This document shows, piece by piece, positions 10,064-18,569 of a DNA stretch of 46,864 nucleotides. Below the pieces are notes generated by a model that was not told the origin of the DNA, did not search any database, and was given only the letters and a program-made list of their open reading frames with translations. The DNA is from Rhodanobacter fulvus Jip2 (GTDB lineage Bacteria > Pseudomonadota > Gammaproteobacteria > Xanthomonadales > Rhodanobacteraceae), in the NCBI RefSeq assembly GCF_000264315.1, contig NZ_AJXU01000003.1:1-46864 (forward strand), in the 5' to 3' direction. Positions within the stretch are counted from its first letter, which is position 1, and every line of letters begins with the position of its first letter. A program made the position numbers and the translations under genes.

Positions 10064-10153
10064 GGAGAGATGGCCGAGCGGTTTAAGGCAGCAGTCTTGA
10101 AAACTGCCGTAGGTGTAAGCCTACCGTGGGTTCGAATCCCACTCTCTCCGCCA
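10064..10153 (+). tRNA. tRNA-Ser (anticodon UGA)
   Basis: The 90-nt gene has acceptor strands GGAGAGA and TCTCTCC, a D arm GGCCGAGCGG, an anticodon arm GCAGT-CTTGAAA-ACTGC giving UGA, a long class II variable arm typical of serine, a T arm GTGGG-TTCGAAT-CCCAC, a G discriminator and an encoded CCA end. It borders the accessory island. Confidence 0.97.
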
Positions 10154-10193
10154 GAAACGCAAAGCGCCCCCGAGTGGGGCGTTTTGCGTTTCT
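10154..10193 (+). terminator. Rho-independent terminator of tRNA-Ser
   Basis: Immediately after CCA comes a long hairpin: AGAAACGCAAA and CGCCCC on the left, a CGAG-containing loop, then GGGGCG, TTTTGCGTTTCT on the right. The T-run lies within the right arm. Confidence 0.8.
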
Positions 10194-10195
10194 GG

Positions 10196-10685
10196 CGGAG
10201 ACGACTGGGTGAGAACCCACCGGGTTCGACAAATTCGCCGGGAGCGAATTTGGACAGCCGCAGGCTGGCCCCGTAGCGCGCAATGCAAAGGAGTAAGGCC
10301 CATGGACTAGCCGAACAATCCCATCGTCACGCTGCCGCGAGATTCGTAAGTGGCTCTGACCGCTCTGACCGGCTTAGCTGGCAGTCGGCAGTCGGTAGCC
10401 GGCTGTCCAGTGGCGAAAATGCTCACTAGAGAGGCGCGTCTGATCCATAGCTGACCGCGTGCGTCACGTGGCGCAACGGATTCCTATGTTTTGTTGCGAA
10501 TTGCCAAAGGCGAAAGTGGTCTGGTTTGTGCATGAATCTTGATGTTGTCTCTATGGGTGAGATGGACGCGTGCATAATCGTGAGGCGTAGGAATGCACCT
10601 ACAGCGCTGGAGTGTCATTGGAGTTGAAAGTCGTCGGGGGAACGAAGGGAAGCATTGAGCGTCGGGCGTGCCCGGAGGGCTGCGC
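10196..10685. other. Leader region of the sigma/MORC operon with a run of small hairpins
   Basis: About 490 bp hold no recognisable gene. The first 80 bp contain three consecutive perfect hairpins: GAACCC/GGGTTC, AAATTCGC/GCGAATTT and CAGCC/GGCTG. Further on, the operon promoter is expected. A CATAAT at 10573-10578 resembles a -10 box, but no well-spaced -35 was found. The leader has a lower GC content by eye than the chromosome to its left. Confidence 0.5.
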
Positions 10686-13166
10686 ATGAGTGCAGTTGCT
10701 GGTCCGTTAGCCATCGCACCGCTCAACAAGCTGCTGAAACTGGCCGCTGTTGCTGGTGTGGACACCGCTGTCAGGCTGCACATTGCCCGCGGTGACAACC
10801 TGAATGCCTGTGATGGGGCGGGCCTTACGCCTCTGATGCTGGCCGCGCGAAATAACCGCGCATCGACTTGTCGGGTGCTCCTGGACTCAGGGGCGACACT
10901 CGAACTGACCGATCCTTCCGGGCTTGATGCCCTGGATATCGCCAAAGCAGCGAATGCATTTGATGCTTTAGAGGTCATGGAAGCGTTTGTTCGGGAGCGA
11001 AACGCAGCGGATGCATTCGTAGACCAAGTCAGCGCAGAGCTGGACGTCGTGGATGCAGAAACCCCTTCAAAGGCCACCTTCATTGGCTCTTCACTGGATT
11101 TGCTCGAGGGGGAGTCCGGCGCTAGCTGGGAAGAGGAAGATGAAATCGTTGCGCCTGAGGGTGACGAGTCGCTGGCAAACGCCGCGATGGAGCTACATGT
11201 TGCCATTGCAAATCACAGGGCGTCGGATGAGCTGGTCGACTGGTCCGATGTTTCCGTCTACTTGCCGGAGAAGTCTGCGCGGCCTGCACGTCTGCTCGAT
11301 CGCGGGAATCGATGGCCGTTGCAAAGCTTGATCCTGAAGGGCATTCGGGAAGGAAGTATTCCCGATCTGGACGTGCAGGCATTTTTTGAGGACGAGGAAG
11401 GTCACCGGGACGAGGAGAGCGAAGCACGGCTTCGATTGGCCCTCGGCGAAATCAACGTCTCAACGGATGAAAGGAAGGTGCTGCGTTCCGAGCCGCTTCA
11501 GAACGAGGCGAATGACAGTGAAGAGGAAGAGCTGGAGGATGTGATTGCGTTTTACGACGAAGTGACGTTGTCTGGCGACCGTTGTGCAAAGCTCTATCTC
11601 CGTGATGTGGCCTTGTTTGAGTTGTTGACGCGCGAGGGCGAAGTTGTCCTCGCGAAGCGGATCGAGGACGGGTTGGGTCAGGTGCAGGCATCCTTGGCCG
11701 GTTTTCCCCAGATTGTCGAATTCCTGCTGGAAGAATATGAGCAACACCTAAGTGGAAAACGCCGTTTAAGCGAGGTTCTTGCAGGTTTTTCTGACGTTGA
11801 TCTGGCTATCAATGCTGCGGTATCCAAGGGTGATCAAGCCGCGCTCAGTGATGAAGCAGATGCTTTGACTGTTGCGGAAGAGGAAGCCTTGCTCGACGAT
11901 GAGGCGAGTGCTGGCCTCGATCCCCATGAGGTTGTGCGTCGCATGGCCTCGCTGCGTGAGCGCTACGAGGCTTTCAAGACGGTGGCATCAACTTCGAATG
12001 ATTTGGCCAGTGAGGAAGTCTCCAGGCTTCGGGGACGAATGGCCGAAGAGTTCCGCACACTGAAGCTGCCGACTGCATTGATTAGCACTCTGGTGCGAAT
12101 GTTTGGGGAACTGGTGGCTGACATCCTGCGCCATATGTGCGCACTCACCGAGATCATCGTTACGCGCGCAGGAATGCCCAAAGCAGATTTCATCCGAGCA
12201 TTTCCCGGGAATGAGAGCAACATTCTATGGTCAGGGCAGCTTTCGAGCATCGGACAGCCATGGGCTTCAAGCATCCTTGCTGTTCGCGATGCCATCGAGA
12301 GAGAACAGCAGGGTTTGGTCGCCATTGAGCGCAACCTTCTTTTGTCTATTGCAGACATTCGGGATCACCACCGTACGATCAGTGGCAGCTTCGCGCGTGC
12401 GAGTCGCGCAAAGAAGGAAATGATCGAAGCCAACCTGAGGCTGGTGTTGTCGATCGCAAAGCGTTACACCAACCGTGGCCTTCAGTTTCTGGAGCTGGTT
12501 CAGGAGGGCAACGTAGGCCTCATGAAGGCGGTCGACAAGTTTGAGCATCGTCGCGGCTACAAGTTTTCGACGTATGCCACCTGGTGGATTCGTCAGGCCA
12601 TCACGCGCGCGATCGCCGATCAGGCACGCACCATTCGCATTCCTGTTCACATGATTGAAACGATCAACAAGCTGGGCGCCGTTTCGCGCCGGATGCAGCA
12701 ACAGCTCGGTCGCCCAGCGACTCCTGCTGAGCTTGCACCCGAAATGGAGGTCGCCGAGGAAAGAATCCACAAAGTCCTGAAGATCGCGGCTGAACCGATT
12801 TCACTCGATACGCCCGAAAGCGAAGACGATCCTACGCCATGGGGTCTGTCTATCGAAGACAAGCAGACCTCTTCTCCGGTCGATCTCGTCGGAGAAAGTG
12901 GCCTCAAGCAGTCGGTGAATGCGGCGATTTCGGAGCTCACGGCCCGCGAAGCCGAAGTGCTGCGCATGCGCTTCGGGATCGACATGGACACCGATCACAC
13001 GCTGGAAGAAGTGGGGAAAAAGTTCGATGTCACGCGTGAACGGATTCGCCAGATCGAGGCCAAGGCGCTGAGAAAACTTCGACATCCAGCACGATCTGGC
13101 GCCTTAAGAACTTTCATCGATTCCGAACCACGCAATCTGTCTGAACCGGCGGGGTCAGACGCATGA
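10686..13166 (+). CDS. Ankyrin-repeat / RpoD-type sigma-70 factor fusion
   Basis: The 826-residue protein starts with ankyrin-like repeats (about 14-105; [13 protein letters not shown] and [25 protein letters not shown]). An acidic linker follows, then a region 1.1-like segment (about 205-270), region 1.2 ([17 protein letters not shown], 303-319), the RpoD-specific non-conserved region (about 340-570), region 2 with the -10-reading helix ([18 protein letters not shown], 625-642), region 3, and region 4 with the -35-reading helix ([19 protein letters not shown], 782-800). Group 1 sigma factors are about 610-620 residues without ankyrins, so this is an extended RpoD paralogue. The start at 10686 is set by GGAGGG seven bases upstream. 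The stop overlaps the GHKL gene as ATGA. A role as regulator or sensor of the defence operon is inference. Confidence 0.92.
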   Translation: MSAVAGPLAIAPLNKLLKLAAVAGVDTAVRLHIARGDNLNACDGAGLTPLMLAARNNRASTCRVLLDSGATLELTDPSGLDALDIAKAANAFDALEVMEAFVRERNAADAFVDQVSAELDVVDAETPSKATFIGSSLDLLEGESGASWEEEDEIVAPEGDESLANAAMELHVAIANHRASDELVDWSDVSVYLPEKSARPARLLDRGNRWPLQSLILKGIREGSIPDLDVQAFFEDEEGHRDEESEARLRLALGEINVSTDERKVLRSEPLQNEANDSEEEELEDVIAFYDEVTLSGDRCAKLYLRDVALFELLTREGEVVLAKRIEDGLGQVQASLAGFPQIVEFLLEEYEQHLSGKRRLSEVLAGFSDVDLAINAAVSKGDQAALSDEADALTVAEEEALLDDEASAGLDPHEVVRRMASLRERYEAFKTVASTSNDLASEEVSRLRGRMAEEFRTLKLPTALISTLVRMFGELVADILRHMCALTEIIVTRAGMPKADFIRAFPGNESNILWSGQLSSIGQPWASSILAVRDAIEREQQGLVAIERNLLLSIADIRDHHRTISGSFARASRAKKEMIEANLRLVLSIAKRYTNRGLQFLELVQEGNVGLMKAVDKFEHRRGYKFSTYATWWIRQAITRAIADQARTIRIPVHMIETINKLGAVSRRMQQQLGRPATPAELAPEMEVAEERIHKVLKIAAEPISLDTPESEDDPTPWGLSIEDKQTSSPVDLVGESGLKQSVNAAISELTAREAEVLRMRFGIDMDTDHTLEEVGKKFDVTRERIRQIEAKALRKLRHPARSGALRTFIDSEPRNLSEPAGSDA

Positions 13167-14680
13167 GCGAGACGACTGGGACTCGGAATCTTCCACCGCG
13201 CGCGGGCGTAATGATTGAAGCACTGCGTGGTCTCGGTTACTCGGTGGAAGCTGCGCTGGCGGATATTGTGGATAACAGCATTTCGGCGGAGGCGACCGAA
13301 GTGCGGATTGAGTTTTCCTGGGAGGGGACCGCCAGCCGCGTGGCGATCCTCGACAACGGATTCGGCATGACCGATGGCGAACTGGAACGCGCCATGCAGC
13401 TTGGTGCGAAGAGCCCGCTGGAAGTGCGAGATCCGCTGGATCTGGGGCGCTTCGGCATGGGTTTGAAGACTGCCTCGTTTTCCCACTGCCGCTCGCTGAC
13501 CGTCGCGACGGTCAAAGATGGTGACACTGCCTGTCTGCGCTGGGATCTCGATGCCCTTGCAGCAAATCCTTCGGGCGGCTGGATGCTGTTTGAAGGTACT
13601 CAACCGGGATCTGAACCGTTTATCTCGCCGCTGGTAGCTCAACGCTCTGGCACGATGGTGCTGTGGGAAATGCTCGATCGGATCGTGACCGCGGGTTATA
13701 CGTCCGCAGACTTTAGTGATCTGATTGATCGCGTCAGCGCCCATCTGGCCATGGTCTTTCATCGCCTGCTTGAAGGTCAGAGACCTCATTTACGGATTCT
13801 TCTAAACGGTCAGCCGGTGTTGCCGTGGGATCCGTTCATGGTGGGACATCCTGCAAAGCCGTGGGCATCCCCCATTGCGAAGACCACCACGAGCGCCGGC
13901 CCAGTCGAGGTCGAGTGCCACGTCTTGCCGCACAAGGATCGGCTTTCGCAACGCGAGTTTGACAGTGGCGCTGGCCCGAACGGCTGGACGGCCCAGCAGG
14001 GTTTTTACGTGTATCGGAATAAGCGGCTTCTCGTCGCTGGTGGATGGCTGGGGCTGGGGCAGGGGCGAAGGTGGAACCGTGAGGAGTCCCATCGACTGGC
14101 ACGCATCCGGCTCGACATCACGAATGCAGCCGATGCCGAGTGGAAGATCGACATACGCAAGGCCACCGCCCGACCACCGGTGTCTCTCCGCCCCTGGTTG
14201 ATGCGCCTTGCCGAGGATACTCGCGAGCGAGCGCGCCGCGTTTTCGCCTATCGGGGCGCGCCAGTCTCGCGGCCGGGGACGGCACCGCTTGAGCAGGCGT
14301 GGCGCGTGGAACGCACGAAGTCCGGGATGCGCTATCAAATCGATGAGCGTCATCCCGCAATCAGTGCGGTTCTGGACTTGTCTGTAGAGCACCGCCCGCT
14401 GGTGCAGGCGATGTTGCGCGTAATTGAAGAGACCGTCCCTGTCCAGCGGATCTGGCTCGATACGGCCGAGAGCAAGGAGACGCCGCAGACATTATTTACG
14501 GGCGAACCATCGGCTGCGGTCATGGGTTTTCTCAACACATTCTTCAAGGACATGGTCGGTCGCCGAGGCATGAGTATCGAGGCGGCCAAACGACAGCTGT
14601 TGGTCACCGAACCCTTTCAGAATTTTCCGGAGCTGATTGCTTCTCTTTCTATTGCTGACCCAGCATCAACAAATGCATAG
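13163..14680 (+). CDS. MORC/MutL-like GHKL ATPase
   Basis: The 505-residue protein has the GHKL ATP-binding fold: an N box at [12 protein letters not shown] (31-42, with Asp34 and Asn38), G1 DNGFGM (64-69), and G2 [11 protein letters not shown] (95-105). An S5-like transducer region is expected to follow. No MutL C-terminal dimerisation or nuclease motif was seen. Family knowledge places such prokaryotic MORC-like ATPases in restriction-modification loci alongside SF2 helicases and nucleases, where they are thought to remodel DNA-protein complexes. It is coupled to the sigma-factor gene by ATGA and lies 13 bp before the Z1 helicase gene. Confidence 0.9.
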   Translation: MSETTGTRNLPPRAGVMIEALRGLGYSVEAALADIVDNSISAEATEVRIEFSWEGTASRVAILDNGFGMTDGELERAMQLGAKSPLEVRDPLDLGRFGMGLKTASFSHCRSLTVATVKDGDTACLRWDLDALAANPSGGWMLFEGTQPGSEPFISPLVAQRSGTMVLWEMLDRIVTAGYTSADFSDLIDRVSAHLAMVFHRLLEGQRPHLRILLNGQPVLPWDPFMVGHPAKPWASPIAKTTTSAGPVEVECHVLPHKDRLSQREFDSGAGPNGWTAQQGFYVYRNKRLLVAGGWLGLGQGRRWNREESHRLARIRLDITNAADAEWKIDIRKATARPPVSLRPWLMRLAEDTRERARRVFAYRGAPVSRPGTAPLEQAWRVERTKSGMRYQIDERHPAISAVLDLSVEHRPLVQAMLRVIEETVPVQRIWLDTAESKETPQTLFTGEPSAAVMGFLNTFFKDMVGRRGMSIEAAKRQLLVTEPFQNFPELIASLSIADPASTNA

Positions 14681-14693
14681 GCCAAGGTTATTC

Positions 14694-17579
14694 ATGTCCG
14701 ATAACGAAAAAACCGTGACGTTGGTGCTGAATATTGCTCAGCCTGTGCTTCATGCCGAACGCGAGAAGCAGGCGATCACGCCAGCGCTGATCGCTGAAAA
14801 GGTCGATTTTGCGGTTGCTACGTTCGCCATCGACCTGTCGGCCAATGACCGCGACACCGTCATTTCTGAACTCATCCGTCGTTTCAGCCACTGGATTGGC
14901 AAGGATTCGGCGCTTCATGATTCCGAGGGACATATTCCCTGGCTGGTATCTGCCAGAAAACGAGACTGGCGATACTGGCAACGCTACGAGACCTTTTTGC
15001 AAAAACGACTTTCGGTGGATGTTGTAGCGGCACTGGACGAGTCGACCGATGGCATCCTCGGCCGGCTCGAAGATCCGACGCGCGAGGGTGCATGGGATCG
15101 TCGCGGTCTGGTGGTCGGTCATGTTCAGTCAGGGAAGACCGGCAACTATTCGGGTCTGGTCTGTAAGGCTGCCGACGCGGGCTACAAGATCATCATCGTA
15201 CTCGCTGGCCTGCACAACAACCTTCGATCACAGACGCAGATCCGTCTGGAAGAAAGCTTCCTGGGCTACGAAACGTCTGAAAACCGCGATCCCGGCAAGC
15301 CGCTGGGTGTTGCCGAAATCGATAGCGATCCAAAGATTCACCCGCATTGCGCAACAACGCGCGCTGACAACGGAGACTTCAACGCCGGTGTTGCAAAGCA
15401 TTTTTCGATTTCTCCCGAAGAACGGCCTTGGCTGTTCGTCGTCAAGAAACAGAAGACGGTATTGACCCAGCTTCTCAAGTGGATTCGCGGGCACGTTGCG
15501 GATGGCACCGATACGAAGACGGGGCGTCGGATCGTGACAAACCTTCCGCTGCTTGTGATCGACGATGAAGCGGACAACGCATCCGTCGACACTGGCGAGC
15601 AGTGGTTCAACGCTGATGGAACTCCTGACGAAGAACACCATCCGAAGACAATCAACAGCCTTATTCGTCAGGTTCTCCACGCATTCGAGAAGTCTGCTTA
15701 CGTTGGATACACCGCGACGCCCTTCGCCAACATTTTTATTCATCGGCGAGGCGCCACGATCGAGGAAGGCCCGGATCTGTTTCCTCAGGCGTTCATCATC
15801 AATCTGGCTGCGCCTTCCAACTATGTGGGGCCGACGCGAATGTTCGGTTTGCGCACGCCGGAAGGGCGCCAGGGTGGGTTACCGCTGGCGCGCTACATTA
15901 CCGATCACGTGCTTAGGGATCAACCTGGTGGCTGGATGCCCGCCAAGCACAAAAAGGATCATGTGCCGGTGCATGATGGCAAGGCGGCCTTGCCACCTTC
16001 CCTCGTGGAAGCACTCCATTCGTTCGTGCTGGCTTGTGCTGCACGCGTTTGTCGAGGACAGGGTTCAGAGCACGCGTCCATGCTGGTTCACGTTACGCGT
16101 TTCACAAACGTCCAGAAGGAAGTTCACGATCAGGTTGCCCACGCGATGAATCGCATGCGGCAGCAGGTTACCCAGCGGGTCGACCATGAAGGGTTGGTGG
16201 ATAGCCTTCGTAAGCTCTGGGACACTGATTTCATTCCAACCAGTGAAACGGTGACTGCCGCACTCTCTGATAGCGGTGAGGTCCTGATGATGCCGTCTTG
16301 GGCCGACATCATGCTCGCGCTTCCCGACACGATCCGGGACATCACGGTAAGAATCGTCAACGGCACGGCCAAGGATGCACTCGACTACGCCGAGCACGAT
16401 CAGATCGGCCTGAAGGTGATTGCCATTGGTGGCGACAAGCTTGCGCGAGGCCTGACGCTGGAAGGCCTTTGCACCAGCTACTTTGTCCGCACCACCAAAA
16501 TGTATGACACGCTCATGCAGATGGGGCGATGGTTCGGCTATCGACCTGGCTATGTGGATCTATGTCGTCTCTACACTTCGGAAGACCTCGTTGAGTGGTT
16601 CGGACACATTGCGGATGCGTCGGAGGAGCTGCGAGAAGAGTTCGAAGCCATGGCCGAACGCAATGCCACACCAGAAAACTACGGACTTCGCGTGCAGTCG
16701 CATCCGGTGCTTCTCGTGACGTCGCCGCTGAAGATGCGCACCGCCAAAAATCTCCAGCTCTCCTTCAGTGGCGAGCTTCTGGAAACAGTGTCGCTTTTCA
16801 AAGATCGCCGGTTGCTGGAACGCAACCTGGGGACTACGAACAAGCTCATGGTCGCCATGGGCAAGCCGAGTGAGAGCAGCCCGATGCGCCTAAGGGGAGG
16901 CGTTCAGCAAAACTGGAGCGGCAGCCATCTCTGGAATGCAGTGAGTCCTGACGCTATTGCTGATTTCTTCGAGGCGTATGCCACGCATCCCAACGCGCGC
17001 AAGGTCAACAGCAAGTTGCTGGCGGAGTTCGTCTGCAACATGGCGCGGTCCAATGAGCTCACCTCCTGGACTGTGGTGCTGATGGGAGGTGGACGCACCG
17101 AGAACAGCCATACGTTCGAAACTGGGTTGACCGTCGATATGCTCAAACGTGTTGATGAATCATCGGGTAGTGACCGCTATTCCATCGGTCGTTTACTGTC
17201 ACCGCGTGACGAAGCAATCGACCTGGACGAGAAAGCCTGGGACGCGGCACTGGCAATGACCATTCGGGCCTGGGAGACCAAGCAAAAGAGCACACAACCC
17301 AAAGCCCCCGAGGTTCCGAACGGCCCTGCTATTCGGCGTGTCCGGGGTAAGGGCGCTGAAGGCGTTGCCCCGGCTCCCGAGCGAGGACTGTTGCTCCTTT
17401 ATCCGCTGGATCCACGGTCTGCCAACGACGCAGCATCGGCCGCAGGGAAGGGATTCGGCGATTACACCGACCCTGTAATTGCATTCGGCGTCAGCTTTCC
17501 CGCCAGTGACAACGGGGTCAAGGTGGAATATGCGGTCGATCACCTCACATGGGAGCAGGAATATGGCTCGGGCGAGTAG
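14694..17579 (+). CDS. Z1 domain superfamily II helicase-like ATPase
   Basis: The 961-residue protein shows Walker A GHVQSGKT (142-149), the Walker B/DEAD-like LLVIDDEAD (286-294), and motif VI QMGRWFGYRPGY (609-620) after IAIGGDKLARGLTLEG. The middle part corresponds to the Z1 domain (Pfam PF10593). These proteins accompany GHKL ATPases, PD-(D/E)XK proteins and AIPR proteins in predicted DNA-targeting defence operons. The start at 14694 (MSDNEK) is preceded by AAGG at suitable distance. An earlier in-frame ATG at 14673 overlaps the previous stop and lacks a clear site. Confidence 0.92.
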   Translation: MSDNEKTVTLVLNIAQPVLHAEREKQAITPALIAEKVDFAVATFAIDLSANDRDTVISELIRRFSHWIGKDSALHDSEGHIPWLVSARKRDWRYWQRYETFLQKRLSVDVVAALDESTDGILGRLEDPTREGAWDRRGLVVGHVQSGKTGNYSGLVCKAADAGYKIIIVLAGLHNNLRSQTQIRLEESFLGYETSENRDPGKPLGVAEIDSDPKIHPHCATTRADNGDFNAGVAKHFSISPEERPWLFVVKKQKTVLTQLLKWIRGHVADGTDTKTGRRIVTNLPLLVIDDEADNASVDTGEQWFNADGTPDEEHHPKTINSLIRQVLHAFEKSAYVGYTATPFANIFIHRRGATIEEGPDLFPQAFIINLAAPSNYVGPTRMFGLRTPEGRQGGLPLARYITDHVLRDQPGGWMPAKHKKDHVPVHDGKAALPPSLVEALHSFVLACAARVCRGQGSEHASMLVHVTRFTNVQKEVHDQVAHAMNRMRQQVTQRVDHEGLVDSLRKLWDTDFIPTSETVTAALSDSGEVLMMPSWADIMLALPDTIRDITVRIVNGTAKDALDYAEHDQIGLKVIAIGGDKLARGLTLEGLCTSYFVRTTKMYDTLMQMGRWFGYRPGYVDLCRLYTSEDLVEWFGHIADASEELREEFEAMAERNATPENYGLRVQSHPVLLVTSPLKMRTAKNLQLSFSGELLETVSLFKDRRLLERNLGTTNKLMVAMGKPSESSPMRLRGGVQQNWSGSHLWNAVSPDAIADFFEAYATHPNARKVNSKLLAEFVCNMARSNELTSWTVVLMGGGRTENSHTFETGLTVDMLKRVDESSGSDRYSIGRLLSPRDEAIDLDEKAWDAALAMTIRAWETKQKSTQPKAPEVPNGPAIRRVRGKGAEGVAPAPERGLLLLYPLDPRSANDAASAAGKGFGDYTDPVIAFGVSFPASDNGVKVEYAVDHLTWEQEYGSGE

Positions 17580-18567
17580 TGAGTTCGAGCTTGCATGGGG
17601 CTCTCTGGGCAACTCGGAGGATGCGAGCGGCTGGCGCACGATCGCAGTAACACCGTCGGGTTCATGCAAATTAGCTGCAGGACGCCGCTTTCCTGGCAAG
17701 GAGGAGGCGCTGCTCGTCGGCTTTTCCAACGTCAGCATACCTGCGGCTGAAAAACTGCCGGATGGTGGTGGCTTCAACGTGGAGCGTGTCGACCCGTTTG
17801 GCGATGGCGCAACCTGGCTGGCACTTTCCCGCAAATCTTCCGGCAACGCTGATCTGTTCCTGACGATGGTCTGTGATGTTGCAGGAGCGCTCGACGAAGA
17901 AATGGCTTCGTCTGGTCCGCTGCAGGTGAGGCGCTTCCTTGGGCGGGTGCGCGCGTGGCAGGAATTCATGCGCAAGGGAACTCAGTCGCTGAGTCCGGAG
18001 GCAGAAATGGGGCTCTTCGGTGAGCTGACAGTTTTGACAGCATTGATTGCATGCGGCCTTGCACCGGCGAGCTGTATCGAGGCCTGGGTAGGTCCGCTGG
18101 ATGCGGTGCAGGACTTTGAACTTGGAACAGGGGCGCTGGAGGTGAAGACGACCCTGTCTGCTTCTGGCTTTCCAGCAAAGATTGGATCCCTCGAACAACT
18201 CGATGATGCGATTCGACAGCCATTGTTTCTTGTCGGCGTGCGTTTGCGTCAAACCGCGGAAGGTCAGTCCCTGCCTGCAGCTGTGGCCGCGTTGCGCATC
18301 GCGATCCATGGCGACGCCGAGGCCGAACGTCGCCTGTGTGATCGGCTGATTGCCGTTGGCTTTTTTGACACTCATGCGGATCGTTATCCGCGACAGTTTG
18401 CTTTTACAGGGATGCGAACTATGCGGATTGATGAAGGATTTCCAAGGTTGACCAAAGGTGGCGTTCCCGTTGGCATCGTGCGGGCAGCGTATGAAATTGA
18501 TCTCGATAAAGTTAAAGGCGAAGTCGTGCCCCTTGATCAGGCACTGACTTTGCTGGGAGTGCTCTGA
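17563..18567 (+). CDS. PD-(D/E)XK motif protein (DUF4420 family)
   Basis: The 334-residue protein carries a nuclease-type motif: GELTVL (Glu154), then WVGPLDAVQDF with Asp184, and ALEVKTT with Glu193 and Lys195, giving D-x8-E-x-K. This is the pattern of PF14390 'PD-(D/E)XK motif' proteins. It is the likely DNA-cutting subunit of the system. The start at 17563 has GGAG/AGGA upstream and overlaps the Z1 gene by 17 bases. It is followed after two bases by the AIPR gene. Confidence 0.88.
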   Translation: MARASSEFELAWGSLGNSEDASGWRTIAVTPSGSCKLAAGRRFPGKEEALLVGFSNVSIPAAEKLPDGGGFNVERVDPFGDGATWLALSRKSSGNADLFLTMVCDVAGALDEEMASSGPLQVRRFLGRVRAWQEFMRKGTQSLSPEAEMGLFGELTVLTALIACGLAPASCIEAWVGPLDAVQDFELGTGALEVKTTLSASGFPAKIGSLEQLDDAIRQPLFLVGVRLRQTAEGQSLPAAVAALRIAIHGDAEAERRLCDRLIAVGFFDTHADRYPRQFAFTGMRTMRIDEGFPRLTKGGVPVGIVRAAYEIDLDKVKGEVVPLDQALTLLGVL

Positions 18568-18569
18568 GG

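Noticed and set aside
9877..10276. Open frames giving MAEWFKAAVL / MAERFKAAVLKT-type peptides
   Set aside because: They are translations of the tRNA-Ser sequence and its partial copies, a well-known false gene.
10573..10578. CATAAT as the -10 box of the sigma/MORC operon promoter
   Set aside because: No -35 element at suitable spacing was found, so it is noted in the leader description but not called.
10484..11206. Minus-strand frame opposite the sigma-factor start, rich in serine
   Set aside because: It is the antisense shadow of the ankyrin/linker region, with low-complexity composition and no homology.
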